A stretch of 64,000 bases of DNA from Acetobacteraceae bacterium (GCA_947455205.1 CANGNF010000027.1:1-64000); one strand, 5' to 3'. Shown: positions 27,269-36,819, counted from the stretch's first letter. Notes: generated from the letters alone by a model not told the origin. Translations and numbers: made by a program.

Positions 27269-28392
27269 CCGCCGAGGTCTGGATCACCGGCATCGGCCTG
27301 GTCTCCTCGCTCGGCGAGGGCGCCGGCCCGCACCTGGCCGCGTTGGCCGACCCGGCCTTTCCGCCGGTGCTGGACCGCGACAGCTTCGCCCCCTGCACCA
27401 TCCACCCGCTGCCGGCCCTGCCGTTCGAGGCGCAGATGCCGCGCCGCGACCTGCGGCAGATGGAGACCTGGCAGCGCCTGGGCGTCTACGCCGCCGGCCT
27501 GGCGCTGGACAGCGCCGCCGCCAAGCCGCTGGCCGCCGAGATCGACCTGATGGTTGCCGCCGGCGGGGGTGAGCGCGACGTGGCGCTGGACCAGGCGATC
27601 CTGACCGAACTCGCCGCCGTGCCGGAAGCCGAGCGCCCGGCCTGGCTGAATCAGCGCATCGCCGGCGGGCTGCGGCCCACCCTGTTCCTGGCGCAGCTGC
27701 CCAACCTGCTGGCCGGCAGCATCACCATCGTCCATGGCGTCGCCCGCTCCTCCCGCACGCTGATGGGCATGGAGCTGGCCGGCGCCGACGCGCTGCGCCT
27801 GGCACTGTCCCGCGTCGCCCATGGCGGCAGCGCCATGACCCTGGTCGGCGCCAGCCTGAACCCGTCCCGCTGGGACGAGCTGATGACCTACGGCACCGCC
27901 GGGCTGAACTGGCAGGCCGAGTGGCTGCCGGTGGCGCAGCGCCCGGCGCCCGGCGGCATCTGCCTGGGCGGCCTCGGCTGCTTCCTGCTGCTGGAGGAAG
28001 CCGGCCACGCCCGCGCCCGCGGCGCCACCCCCTTCGCCCGGCTGGCGCATGTCGGCACCGGCATGGCCCAGCGCCAGGGCCAGGACACCGCCACCGCCAG
28101 CGCCGCCGGCCTGCTGGCCGCCCTGCGCGACCGCCTGCGCCCCGGCGCCGCGGTGCTGAGCGCCGCCAGCGGCGCCGCCGCCACCGCCGAGGAAGCCGCC
28201 TTCCTGGCCAGCACCGGCGCCGGCCCGGCCCGCTTCACCGCCGATGTTTTGGGCCACGGCGTGGAGGCCAGCTTCCCCGCCGCCATCGCCCTGGCCGCGC
28301 TGCAGACCCAGGCCGGCCTGGCGCCGCAAACCCTGGTCAGCGGCTTCGGCGCCTGGCGGGGCGAAGCCCTGGGCCTGGTGGAGGCGGTATGA
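27265..28392 (+). CDS. fabF2XL: Ketosynthase-like subunit lacking catalytic Cys
   Basis: The 375-aa protein has the thiolase fold of beta-ketoacyl-ACP synthase. At the nucleophilic elbow, where the partner gene has TTACATG, this protein reads IVHGVARSSRTLMG (about 155-168) with no Cys. The first catalytic His motif (NAHGTST) is also replaced by an Ala-rich stretch. Only a GHGVEASF segment echoes the second His region. It therefore cannot condense alone and probably acts as the chain-length or structural partner of FabF1XL, like chain length factors in type II polyketide synthases. ATGA overlaps occur at both ends of the gene. The role is inferred from position and residue loss. Confidence 0.85.
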   Translation: MTAEVWITGIGLVSSLGEGAGPHLAALADPAFPPVLDRDSFAPCTIHPLPALPFEAQMPRRDLRQMETWQRLGVYAAGLALDSAAAKPLAAEIDLMVAAGGGERDVALDQAILTELAAVPEAERPAWLNQRIAGGLRPTLFLAQLPNLLAGSITIVHGVARSSRTLMGMELAGADALRLALSRVAHGGSAMTLVGASLNPSRWDELMTYGTAGLNWQAEWLPVAQRPAPGGICLGGLGCFLLLEEAGHARARGATPFARLAHVGTGMAQRQGQDTATASAAGLLAALRDRLRPGAAVLSAASGAAATAEEAAFLASTGAGPARFTADVLGHGVEASFPAAIALAALQTQAGLAPQTLVSGFGAWRGEALGLVEAV

Positions 28393-29648
28393 GCCAAACG
28401 CGCGCCATCGCCGTCACCGGCATCGGCCTGGTCACGCCCCTGGGGTTCGGCGTGGCCGACAGCTGGGCGGCGCTGCTGGCCGGCAAGTCCGGCGTCCGGC
28501 CCATCACCCGCTTCGCCACCGACAACCTGAAGACCCGCTTCGCCGCCAGTGTCATGCTGCCGGCGGAAAGCGGCGGCCGCTTCGTCTCCGCCGCCGACCG
28601 GCTGCACGCCTATGCCGGCATGGCGGCCGAGGAAGCCCTGGCCATGGCCGGGCTGGGTGGCCGCGGCGGCTTCCCCGGGCCGCTGGTGCTGGGCATGCCG
28701 CCGATCGAGGTGGAGCTGCCGGACCGGCTGGCCCTGTTGGCCCGCGCCGAGACCCCCGACTATGCCGGCCTGACCACCGCCGCCGTGCAGCCCGGACTGG
28801 CCGACCGCACCCTGATGATGGCCGCCCCGTCCCGGCTGGCCGCGCGCTTCGGCACCCGTGGCGCGCCGATCTCGCTGACCACGGCCTGCGCCACCGGCGT
28901 CACCGCCCTGCAGGTGGCCATGGAAGCCATCCGCTTCGGCGAGGCCGATTGCGTGCTGTGCATCAGCGGCGAAAGCAGCATCCAGACCGAGGCGCTGATC
29001 CGCTTCTCCCTGCTGCAGGCGCTGTCCACCCGCAACGACAGCCCGGAGACCGCGTCGCGCCCGTTCGACGCCACGCGCGACGGCTTCGTCATGGCCGAGG
29101 GCGCCGCCTGCCTGGTGCTGGAAAGCGCCGCCCACGCGAAGGCGCGCGGCGCGAAGCCGATGGGCTGGGTGCTGGGCGGCGGCGAGTTCGCCGACGGCTT
29201 CCACCGCACCCGCGCCAACCCGGATGGCAGCACCATCGTCACCGCCATGCAGCGCGCGCTGGACGATGCCGGGATTGCGCCCGGCCAGGTGGACTACATC
29301 AACGCCCACGGCACCAGCACGCCCGAGAACGACAAGATGGAATCGGCCGGCATCCACGCCGTGTTCGGCGCCACGCCGCCGCCGGTCTCCTCCAACAAGT
29401 CCAGCATCGGCCACAGCATCAGCGCCAGCGGCGCCATCGAGGCGGTGTTCAGCCTGCTGACCATCCGCGATGGCATGCTGCCGCCGACCATCAACTACAC
29501 CACGCCGGACCCGGCCATTACGCTGGACGTGGTGCCGAACGTGGCGCGGGCGGCCCGGGTGCAGCGGGTGCTGTCCAACTCCTTCGGCTTCGGCGGGCAG
29601 AATTCCTGCCTGGTGCTGGGCGCGGAACCGGAGTCGGGCGCGCCCTAG
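28389..29648 (+). CDS. fabF1XL: Beta-ketoacyl-ACP synthase II of VLCFA cluster
   Basis: The 419-aa KAS II-type condensing enzyme keeps its full triad: Cys167 in TTACATG, His307 in NAHGTST and His342 in SIGHSISASG. It would extend acyl-AcpXL with malonyl units for the lipid A very-long-chain acid, probably as a heterodimer with the Cys-less FabF2XL encoded just upstream (4-bp overlap). The C-terminal SNSFGFGGQNSCLVL is canonical. The gene is followed by a 94-bp gap before adh2XL, the longest spacing downstream of fabZXL. Confidence 0.92.
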   Translation: MSQTRAIAVTGIGLVTPLGFGVADSWAALLAGKSGVRPITRFATDNLKTRFAASVMLPAESGGRFVSAADRLHAYAGMAAEEALAMAGLGGRGGFPGPLVLGMPPIEVELPDRLALLARAETPDYAGLTTAAVQPGLADRTLMMAAPSRLAARFGTRGAPISLTTACATGVTALQVAMEAIRFGEADCVLCISGESSIQTEALIRFSLLQALSTRNDSPETASRPFDATRDGFVMAEGAACLVLESAAHAKARGAKPMGWVLGGGEFADGFHRTRANPDGSTIVTAMQRALDDAGIAPGQVDYINAHGTSTPENDKMESAGIHAVFGATPPPVSSNKSSIGHSISASGAIEAVFSLLTIRDGMLPPTINYTTPDPAITLDVVPNVARAARVQRVLSNSFGFGGQNSCLVLGAEPESGAP

Positions 29649-29742
29649 CCGGCGGCCCCCTCCCGGCTTCCCGGGCGGCCCCAATTGCGCACCGCACCAT
29701 AGCCGGGCTACAGCCTGCGTCCCTGATCCGAGGCACCATCCC

Positions 29743-30765
29743 ATGCGCGCCCTGCAATTGTTCGGCGACCGCGACCTGCGCATCACCGAGATCGCCCCGC
29801 CCCCGCCGCCCGGCGAGGGCGAGGTGCAGCTCCGCATGCTCGGCGTGGCGCTGAACCATATCGATGTCTGGGGCTGGCGCGGCATGGCCTTCGCCAAGCG
29901 CAACCTGCCGGTCACGGTGGGCGTGGAGGCGGTGGGCGAGGTCGCCGCCATCGGCCCCGGCGTGACGCAATGGCAGGTGGGCCAGCGCGTGGTGCCCTAT
30001 GGCGCGCTGGTCTGCGGCCACTGCCGCCACTGCAAGGCCGGCCGCGACAACCTGTGCGAGAACGTCGCCGGCGTGCGCGGCTTCCACGTCAACGGCTTCG
30101 CGCAGGACCTGGCCAACATCCCCGCCCGCCTGCTGCTGGCGGTGCCGGATGGCGTGGCGACCGAAGACGCCGCCTGCGCCGCCGTCACCTTCTCCACCGT
30201 GCAGCACATGCTGTTCGACAACGCCCGCCTGCAACCTGGGGAGACCGTGCTGGTGCAGGCTGCCGGCTCCGGCATCGGCACCGTGGCGGTAAAGATGGCC
30301 AAGGCCATCGGCTGCACCGTCATCGGCACGGTGGGCGACGAGGAGAAGCGCGCCAAGGCCATCGCCCTCGGCTGCGACCACGTGGTGAACTACAACACCG
30401 AACGCTTCGAGAGCGTCTGCCGCAAGGTGACGCAGAAGCGCGGCGTGGACGTGGTGTTCGAGCATGTCGGCGCCGCCACCTGGGCCGCCAGCCTGCTGTC
30501 CATGAGCATGGGCGGCCGCCTGGTCACCTGCGGCAGCACGTCGGGCGTCTCGGCCGAGACCAACCTGATGATGCTGTTCCAGCGCCAGCTGCGCCTGATC
30601 GGCAGCTTCGGCAGCGCCATCCACAACGTGGCGGAGGGGCTGGAGAAGATGGCCGGCGGCATCACGCCCGTCATCGACACGCTGGTGACGCTGGACGGCT
30701 ACGAGGCGGCGCTGCACCGGCTGGAATCGCGCCGCGTCTTCGGCAAGATCGTCGTCACGCTCTGA
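29743..30765 (+). CDS. adh2XL: Zinc-binding alcohol dehydrogenase of VLCFA cluster
   Basis: The 340-aa medium-chain dehydrogenase corresponds in position to adh2XL of rhizobial clusters. The structural zinc site is visible as CGHCRHCKAGRDNLC (about 85-99). The Rossmann turn reads QAAGSGIGTVAVKMAKAIG. NAD(P)H-dependent reduction of an enoyl or keto intermediate in very-long-chain synthesis is the presumed role, but biochemical data for the family are thin. The stop TGA and the next start share a base (TGATG), so lpxXL translation is coupled to it. Confidence 0.87.
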   Translation: MRALQLFGDRDLRITEIAPPPPPGEGEVQLRMLGVALNHIDVWGWRGMAFAKRNLPVTVGVEAVGEVAAIGPGVTQWQVGQRVVPYGALVCGHCRHCKAGRDNLCENVAGVRGFHVNGFAQDLANIPARLLLAVPDGVATEDAACAAVTFSTVQHMLFDNARLQPGETVLVQAAGSGIGTVAVKMAKAIGCTVIGTVGDEEKRAKAIALGCDHVVNYNTERFESVCRKVTQKRGVDVVFEHVGAATWAASLLSMSMGGRLVTCGSTSGVSAETNLMMLFQRQLRLIGSFGSAIHNVAEGLEKMAGGITPVIDTLVTLDGYEAALHRLESRRVFGKIVVTL

Positions 30766-31652
30766 TGCATCCGGTCGCCGCCTGGCTTGCCGCGCGCTGC
30801 CTGCGCCTGGCCTTCGCGCTGGTCCGCGCCCTTGGCCCGGACCGCGCCGCCGGGCTGGGCGCCTTCGTGGCCCGTAGCATCGGCCCGCTGCTGCCGCAGC
30901 AGCGCATCGCGCTGAACAACGTGCGCGGCGCCTTCCCGGCGCTGAGCGATGCCGAGCAGCGGAAAATCGTGCGCGACGCCTGGGACAATCTCGGCCGCGT
31001 CGCCTGCGAATACGTGCATCTCGGCCGCATCTACGACTTCGACCCCGAACACCCCAACACCGGCCGGATCGAGGCCAGCGCGGAGGTCATCGCCCGCACC
31101 GAGGCGATGCGCGCCGCCGGCCCGGTGCTGCTGTTCAGCGCCCACCTGGCGAACTGGGAGCTGCCGGCCCTGGTGCCGGCGCGCCACGGCATCCCCAGCG
31201 CGGTGCTGTACCGCACGCCGAACAACCCGGTGGTGGCGGAAGAAATCCTGCGCCTGCGCCGCGGCATGATGGGCACGCTGATCCCCGCCGGCTTCGCCGC
31301 GCCGCGCCGCATGGCCGAGGCGCTGGACCAGGGCGAGCTGGTCGGCATGCTGGTGGACCAGCACTTCACCCGCGGGCCGCGCATCAGCTTCCTCGGCCGT
31401 GCCGCCTCGGCCAACCCGCTGATCCCGCAACTGGCCCGCCGCTACGACTGCCCGCTGTATGGCGCCCGCGCGGTGCGGCTGCCGAAGGGTCGCTTCCGGC
31501 TGGAGCTGGTGGGCCCGCTGGACCTGCCGCGCGACGCCGAGGGCCGGGTGGATGTCGCGGGCACCACGCAGATGATGAACGACGTCATCGCCGGCTGGGT
31601 GCGCGACACGCCCGGCCAATGGCTGTGGATGCACCGGCGTTGGCGCGGCTGA
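30765..31652 (+). CDS. lpxXL: Lipid A very-long-chain acyltransferase
   Basis: The 295-aa LpxL/HtrB-family lysophospholipid acyltransferase has an N-terminal hydrophobic anchor (about 5-24) and the H-X4-E catalytic motif at His127-Glu132 in SAHLANWEL. A second conserved block is MLVDQHFTRGP. In rhizobia LpxXL moves the C28 chain from AcpXL to lipid A at the inner membrane; here it ends the same gene order. ATG 30765 overlaps the adh2XL stop by one base. The protein is shorter at the C-terminus than E. coli LpxL but complete in motifs. Confidence 0.9.
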   Translation: MHPVAAWLAARCLRLAFALVRALGPDRAAGLGAFVARSIGPLLPQQRIALNNVRGAFPALSDAEQRKIVRDAWDNLGRVACEYVHLGRIYDFDPEHPNTGRIEASAEVIARTEAMRAAGPVLLFSAHLANWELPALVPARHGIPSAVLYRTPNNPVVAEEILRLRRGMMGTLIPAGFAAPRRMAEALDQGELVGMLVDQHFTRGPRISFLGRAASANPLIPQLARRYDCPLYGARAVRLPKGRFRLELVGPLDLPRDAEGRVDVAGTTQMMNDVIAGWVRDTPGQWLWMHRRWRG

Positions 31653-31718
31653 CGCCACGACGAAGCTGGCGCGGCTAACACCGACCCGACGCCCGCCAAG
31701 CGGTCGCGCGTTCGCGCG

Positions 31719-33152
31719 CTACCCCTGCAACCGCGCCAGCGGCAGCGCCAGTTCCACCAGCAGGCCATTGTCGCGCCAGTGGAAATTGGCGCGCCCGCCC
31801 AGCTGCGCGGCGCATTGCGTCACCAGCCGCTGGCCGAAGCCCGGGCTGGCCTGGGGCAGTGCCGGGTCGCCCCGCTCGTCCCATTCCAACTGCAGCATCT
31901 CCTCGGCCTCGGCCGGCCGCCACTGCACCGCCAGGCTGCCACCGGGGCGGGAAAGCGCGCCATGCCGCGCCGCATTGGTCGCCAGCTCATGCAGCACCAG
32001 CGCCAGCGGCGGCGCGGCCAGCGCCCCCACGATCACCGGCTCGCCTTCCAGCCGCAGCCGCTCATGCTCGCCCGGGGCGCGGAACGGCGCCAGCAGCGCC
32101 TCCGCCAGGGTGTGCAGCGTGGTCTGGTGGCCGGGCGCCGGCGCCTCGGCAAAGCCGCCGCCGATCGCCAGCTTCACCAGGTCGTGCGCGCGGGCCAGCG
32201 CGTCGATCCGGCCCAGCAGCGTCGCCTTCATCTCCTGCGGCGTGGCCGCGCCACGGGCGCTGAAGCTGACCAGCCCGGCGATGACCGCGAACAGGTTCTT
32301 CACCCGGTGGTCCAGTTCCCGCACCAGCAGCGTCTGCGCGCGCTCGGCGCGCTGCCGGCCGGTGGTCTCCTCCACCATGATGCCGATGCCGGAAACCGCG
32401 TCGCTCTCGGGGTCGCGCACCGGGTAGTACTGCGCCACCCAGTCGCGGGTCATGCCTGGCGCCGCGGCGGTCCGGCCGCTGAAGGCAACGCCGGTGATGC
32501 GCTCCCCGCTGGCCAGCACCTGGCGCAGCAGCGGCTCGATCTTCTGCCGCAGGTCCGGCACCACCTGCCAGACGGAGCGCCCCAGGTGGTCCTCGGCGGC
32601 AATGCCGTTCATCCCGGCCAGCGCCTCGTTCACCCGCACGAAGCGCAGCCTGTCGTCCAGCTGGCCCAGGCCCAGCGGCGCGGTGCGATACAGCGTCTCC
32701 AGCTCCGCCAGGCGCCGGCGGGCCTCGGCCTCGGCCGCCGCCTGGGCGCGCTCGGCGCGGCGGCGGCGGGTGATGTCCTGCAAGGTCACCGCCAGCCAGG
32801 CGCGGCCCTCAAGCAGCGCCGGCCGGGGCCGGACCAGCACGTCCCGCGAAAGCCCGCGCGGCAGGTGCAACTGGGCCTCGAAGGGCTCGGCACTGGCACC
32901 GGCGGCCCGCAGCGGCGCGGCCAGCTCGCCCCCGTGCGGCACCGCCGCCAGCGCCACCGCCCAGGCGGCAGCCAGCCCCTCCGGTGTGCAGCCCAGCAGC
33001 GTCGCGGCCTCGGCATTGCCGGCCTCGGCCGCCAGCGTCCGCGGGTCCAGCAGCAGCAGCGCGATCGGCACGGCCTCCAGGAAGGCATGCAGCGCCGCGC
33101 TGCCGGCCAGCGCGCTACGCGGCGCCGGCTGCTGCCAAGCGGCGGCGATCAC
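31719..33152 (-). CDS. Cytosolic PAS-PAS HWE histidine kinase
   Basis: About 477 aa from GTG 33152, the first start that gives a sensible PAS N-terminus; an in-frame start at 33272 would add 40 low-complexity residues. Two PAS domains are seen (about 15-135 and 155-275, the latter with TAPLGLGQLDDRLRFVRVNE and GIGIMVEET). The kinase core follows, with H-box ELDHRVKNLFAVI and N-box VLHELATNAARHGALS, and a W-x-E-like LEWDERG segment. No membrane helix is present, so it senses an internal signal, possibly redox or light through PAS cofactors, though no flavin Cys motif was seen. It is convergent with lpxXL and has no adjacent regulator gene. Confidence 0.82.
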   Translation of the reverse strand: MIAAAWQQPAPRSALAGSAALHAFLEAVPIALLLLDPRTLAAEAGNAEAATLLGCTPEGLAAAWAVALAAVPHGGELAAPLRAAGASAEPFEAQLHLPRGLSRDVLVRPRPALLEGRAWLAVTLQDITRRRRAERAQAAAEAEARRRLAELETLYRTAPLGLGQLDDRLRFVRVNEALAGMNGIAAEDHLGRSVWQVVPDLRQKIEPLLRQVLASGERITGVAFSGRTAAAPGMTRDWVAQYYPVRDPESDAVSGIGIMVEETTGRQRAERAQTLLVRELDHRVKNLFAVIAGLVSFSARGAATPQEMKATLLGRIDALARAHDLVKLAIGGGFAEAPAPGHQTTLHTLAEALLAPFRAPGEHERLRLEGEPVIVGALAAPPLALVLHELATNAARHGALSRPGGSLAVQWRPAEAEEMLQLEWDERGDPALPQASPGFGQRLVTQCAAQLGGRANFHWRDNGLLVELALPLARLQG

Positions 33153-33299
33153 GTGTCGCGGCCCACCCGCCGCCGGCCCTGGCAGGGGCGATGGTTGTCC
33201 ATCGATGGTTGATGCGAGGCGGCGGTGTTCACCCCCCGCTTGTCGCCCATCGCCGAACGGCTGGCGCTTCACAAAATCGTCAACAAGATTGCAGCGCCG

Positions 33300-34178
33300 T
33301 TACCCCTGGCGCAGCATCTCGATGATGCCGGAGAAATCCTGCCCCGCGCCGCCCCCGGCGGTGAAGGCCTGGTACAGCGCCAGCGCCTTGGCGCCCATCG
33401 CCGCGGTCATGCCGGCATCGGCCGCGGCCTGCTGCGCCAGGCCCAAATCCTTCTCCATCAGCGCGGCGGCGAAGCCCGGCTTGTAGTCCCGGTTGGCCGG
33501 GCTGGCCGGCACCGGGCCGGGCACCGGGCAGTAGCTGGTAATGGCCCAGCTCTGCGCCGTGGCCTTGCTGGTCACGTCGAACAGCGTCTGCGCCGAAACG
33601 CCCAGCTTCTCGGCCATGATGAAGGCCTCGCAGGTGCCGATCATGGTGACGGCCAGCATCATGTTGTTGCAGGCCTTTACCACCTGGCCATTACCCGGCC
33701 CGCCGCAGTGGACAATGGTCTTGCCCATGGCCTGGAACACCGGCTGCGCTTTATCAAAAGCGTCCTTCGGGCCGCCGACCATGAAGGCCAGCGTGCCGTT
33801 CTCGGCGCCCATGGTGCCGCCGGAGACCGGCGCGTCCAGCATCGGCCGCGGCATCGCGGCGGCCACTTCGCGCGCGGTGGCGACATCGATGGTGGAGCTG
33901 TCGATCAGCACCGCCCCCGGCGCCGTGGCGGCGGCCAGGCCGGACTGGCTCAGGTAGGTGTCGCGCACATGCTTGCCGGCGGGCAGCATCGTCACCAGGA
34001 ACTCGGCGCCCTCGGCCGCCGCGACGCCGCCGGAAACCACCGTGCCACCGGCCGCGGCAAAAGCCTCAAGCGCGGCCGGGGAAAGGTCGAAGCCGCGCAC
34101 CTCATGCCCCGCCTTCAGCAGGTTGCGCGCCATCGGCCCGCCCATGTTGCCCAAGCCAATGAACCCGATGCGTGCCAT
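33300..34178 (-). CDS. 3-hydroxyisobutyrate dehydrogenase-family protein
   Basis: The 292-aa beta-hydroxyacid dehydrogenase has N-terminal Rossmann motif IGFIGLGNMGGPMARNLLKA, substrate motif DAPVSGGTMGAENGTL and catalytic Lys in GQVVKACNNMM (about 170). It closely fits MmsB (valine catabolism: 3-hydroxyisobutyrate to methylmalonate semialdehyde with NAD+), but tartronate semialdehyde reductases share these motifs. GGGGAGGG lies just before ATG 34178 and fixes the start. It is a single gene; no mmsA neighbour is present. Confidence 0.87.
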   Translation of the reverse strand: MARIGFIGLGNMGGPMARNLLKAGHEVRGFDLSPAALEAFAAAGGTVVSGGVAAAEGAEFLVTMLPAGKHVRDTYLSQSGLAAATAPGAVLIDSSTIDVATAREVAAAMPRPMLDAPVSGGTMGAENGTLAFMVGGPKDAFDKAQPVFQAMGKTIVHCGGPGNGQVVKACNNMMLAVTMIGTCEAFIMAEKLGVSAQTLFDVTSKATAQSWAITSYCPVPGPVPASPANRDYKPGFAAALMEKDLGLAQQAAADAGMTAAMGAKALALYQAFTAGGGAGQDFSGIIEMLRQG

Positions 34179-34307
34179 GCGGCCCTCCCCTTTTAGGTCT
34201 GCCGGCAAGGCTAGCGCCTGAACGGCGCCGGTGGAATCACCGGCGGCGCGAATCAGCCGCCGCAACAACGCACCCGCCCATTGGCAAGCCGCAACGCCGT
34301 CGCCACC

Positions 34308-35237
34308 ATGGCGCCTCAACCCAGGGTTTTCTGCCGCATGCCCGACGCCCAGGACCGCCAGCGCCGCCGCGTGGCGCGCTACTATCGCTGGCTGGACCGC
34401 CTGGCCTTTTTGCGGGAGCTGCGGGGCCAGAGCGGCAGCGAGGCGCAGCCGGTGCATCGCCAGCTGAAGGACCCCGCCGGCGGCCCGCCCAGCGCCATGC
34501 TGGTCCACCGCCTGATGATCGAGGGCCTGGACCTGCCCGAACGCCCCCGCGTGCTGGATGCCGGCTGCGGCTATGGCGCCACCGCGCTGGACCTGATCCC
34601 GGTCATCGGCGGCGAGTGGCTGGGCGTGACACTGAGCGAGGTGCAGGCAAGGCGCGGCCAGGCCGAGGCCGAGCGCCGTGGCCTCGGCACCCAACTCAGC
34701 TTCGCGCTGCAAAGCTATGACGACCCGCTGCCCGGCGGCTTCGACCTGGCGATCGGCATCGAGAGCCTGATCCACAGCGCCGACCCGGCCCGCAGCATCG
34801 GCAACCTGGCCCGCGCGCTGCGCCCCGGCGGCTGGCTGGTGATGGTGGACGACATGCCCCAGCCCGACCTGCCCGCCGCCACCGCGGCGGATCTCGCGCT
34901 GTTCAAGCGCATGTGGCGCTGCCCGGTGGCGCCGACGCGCGACGGCTGGGTGGCCGCCATGCAGGCCGCCGGGCTGGAGTTGCAGCGCGAGGTGGACCTG
35001 ACCCCGCTGACCCTGCCCCGCCCGGCCGAGGCCCTGGTGGCGCCGCTGGCCCGGCAGAAGCGCCGCGCCTGGTGGCTCGGCTGGCTCGGGCTGAGCGTGC
35101 GGGAGGAAGCCGATATCGGCGGCATGACCCTGGAGGGCCTGCTGCGGGAAGGCGCGGTGCGCTACCGCCTGCTGGTGGCGCGCAAGCCTGATGCGCCGGC
35201 ACCGGCCAGCACGGAGCCGGCCAGCGCCGAGGCCTAA
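34308..35237 (+). CDS. SAM-dependent class I methyltransferase
   Basis: About 309 aa from ATG 34308 (ATG 34338 and TTG 34281 are in frame). The methyltransferase core carries motif I VLDAGCGYGATALDL and a post-I acidic region GVTLSEVQARRGQAEAERRG. An IGIESLIHSADPARSIGNLA segment resembles motif II-III of small-molecule (UbiE/coclaurine-like, cyclopropane synthase-related) methyltransferases. Substrate unknown. The C-terminal region includes KRRAWWLGWLGL, perhaps membrane-associating. It ends by overlapping the convergent PhoD gene by 4 bp. Confidence 0.78.
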   Translation: MAPQPRVFCRMPDAQDRQRRRVARYYRWLDRLAFLRELRGQSGSEAQPVHRQLKDPAGGPPSAMLVHRLMIEGLDLPERPRVLDAGCGYGATALDLIPVIGGEWLGVTLSEVQARRGQAEAERRGLGTQLSFALQSYDDPLPGGFDLAIGIESLIHSADPARSIGNLARALRPGGWLVMVDDMPQPDLPAATAADLALFKRMWRCPVAPTRDGWVAAMQAAGLELQREVDLTPLTLPRPAEALVAPLARQKRRAWWLGWLGLSVREEADIGGMTLEGLLREGAVRYRLLVARKPDAPAPASTEPASAEA

Positions 35238-36784
35238 CCCGCCAGCAGCGCCGCCCGCCCCGCCTCCACCACGAAGCTGGCGCGGTCCCGCAGCGGCGCG
35301 CCGGGCGTGGAGACGACGTCCACCGCGCGGAACACCGCCTGCATCCGCCCGGCTGTCGCCAGGTGCAGCGTGTAGCCGCGCCGGTTGTTGTAGAACCGCA
35401 CATGCGGGTTCTGCGCCAGGATGCTCTCCGCCCCGCCCTCGCTGCCATCGCCGCCGCTGGTGATGCTGGTGCCGACGAACTCGGTGGCGACAACCGGGCT
35501 GGCCGGGTCGTCCGGGTTCAACCGCAACTCGCCGGCCCAGGCGGAATGCACGTCCCCGGTCAGCACCACCGCATTGGCGCGGCGCGCCGCCAGGCCCGCC
35601 AGCAGACGGGCACGGGCGGCGGGGGCGCCGTCCCACGCATCCATGTTCAGCGTGGTGCCGCGGCGGCGTTGCAGCATCATCACCTGCTGGCCCAGTACCT
35701 GCCAGGCGGCACGGGACCGCGCCGCGCCGTCCAGCAGCCATTGCTCCTGCGCTGCGCCCAGCATCTGCGCGCCCGGCCGCGCCACCGCCTCGCACGGGGC
35801 GCGGAAGCCGTCATTGCAGGGCTGCGGGTCGCGATGCTGGCGCGTGTCCAGCACGTGCAGGTCCAGCACGCCGCCGAAGCCGAAGCGCCGATGCATCACC
35901 ATCGCCGGCCCGCGCGGCAGCAGCGCGCGGCGCACCGGCATGTTCTCGTACCAGGCCTGCAGGGCGGCGGCGCGGCGCAGCAGGAAGGCGGGGTCGAACC
36001 CCAGCGTCGCGCTGTGCTCGCCGGCCCAGTTGTTCTGCACCTCATGGTCGTCGAAGCTGGCGATGAACGGGTGCGCCGCATGCGCCGCCTGCAGGTCCGG
36101 GTCGGCATGGTACTGCGCGTAGCGGCGCCGATACTCGGCCAGCGTCACGCATTCGCCGCCGACATGCCGCCGCACCTCGCGGCCCCAGCGGCGCTGGCCG
36201 GTGGGCACCTCGGCGTATTCGTAGATGTAGTCGCCGTAGTGGAAGACGAAGTCCAGCTCCTCCGCGGCAATGTGGCGCCAGGCGGTGAAGTGGCCGTGCT
36301 CGTACATCTGGCAGCCGGCATTGACGAAGCGCACCGGCTGCGCGCTGCCGGCAGCCGGCGTGGTGCGGCTGCGCCCGGTGGCGCTGCGCTGGCCCTGGGC
36401 GGTGAAGCGATACCAGTAGGGCCGGCCCGGTTGCAGCCCCGTCACCTCGACATGCACGCTGTGCCCGGCCTCGGCCCGCGCCTCGGTGGCGCCGGTCTGC
36501 ACGACGCGGCGGAAGCCCGCATCCTCCGCCAGTTCCCAGCCCACGGGGATGGCGCGCTCGGCGATGCCGCCGCCGAATTCCAGCGGCGCCGTCGCCAGCC
36601 GCGTCCACAGCACCAGGCCATCCGGCAGCGGGTCGCCGCTGGCCACGCCCAGGCTGAACAGTCCGCCCTGCGTCGCCTCCGCCCGCGTGCAGCCCTGGGT
36701 GACGGCCAGCGCCGCCAGCGCGGTGGCGCCGCGCAGCAGGCCACGCCGATGCAGCGCGGCCAGGTGCCTGGTGGTGCTGTCCAT
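35234..36784 (-). CDS. phoD: PhoD-family alkaline phosphatase
   Basis: The 516-aa metallophosphatase of the PhoD family has a Tat-type leader (RRGLLRGATALAALAVTQGC, residues 13-32) that ends in a possible lipobox Cys. An Ig-like N-terminal domain (about 38-140) starts FSLGVASGDPLPDGLVLWTR, as in PhoD. The catalytic domain has NAGCQ, HYGDYIYEY, SFDDHEVQNNW and LTGDVHSAW, which provide Ca2+/Fe3+ ligands. Such enzymes release phosphate from phosphodiesters or monoesters in the periplasm. Start 36784 puts the Tat motif near the N-terminus. Confidence 0.88.
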   Translation of the reverse strand: MDSTTRHLAALHRRGLLRGATALAALAVTQGCTRAEATQGGLFSLGVASGDPLPDGLVLWTRLATAPLEFGGGIAERAIPVGWELAEDAGFRRVVQTGATEARAEAGHSVHVEVTGLQPGRPYWYRFTAQGQRSATGRSRTTPAAGSAQPVRFVNAGCQMYEHGHFTAWRHIAAEELDFVFHYGDYIYEYAEVPTGQRRWGREVRRHVGGECVTLAEYRRRYAQYHADPDLQAAHAAHPFIASFDDHEVQNNWAGEHSATLGFDPAFLLRRAAALQAWYENMPVRRALLPRGPAMVMHRRFGFGGVLDLHVLDTRQHRDPQPCNDGFRAPCEAVARPGAQMLGAAQEQWLLDGAARSRAAWQVLGQQVMMLQRRRGTTLNMDAWDGAPAARARLLAGLAARRANAVVLTGDVHSAWAGELRLNPDDPASPVVATEFVGTSITSGGDGSEGGAESILAQNPHVRFYNNRRGYTLHLATAGRMQAVFRAVDVVSTPGAPLRDRASFVVEAGRAALLAG

Positions 36785-36819
36785 CGCCGCCGCCCCCGTG
36801 GAAGCGGCAGCGTAGCGGT

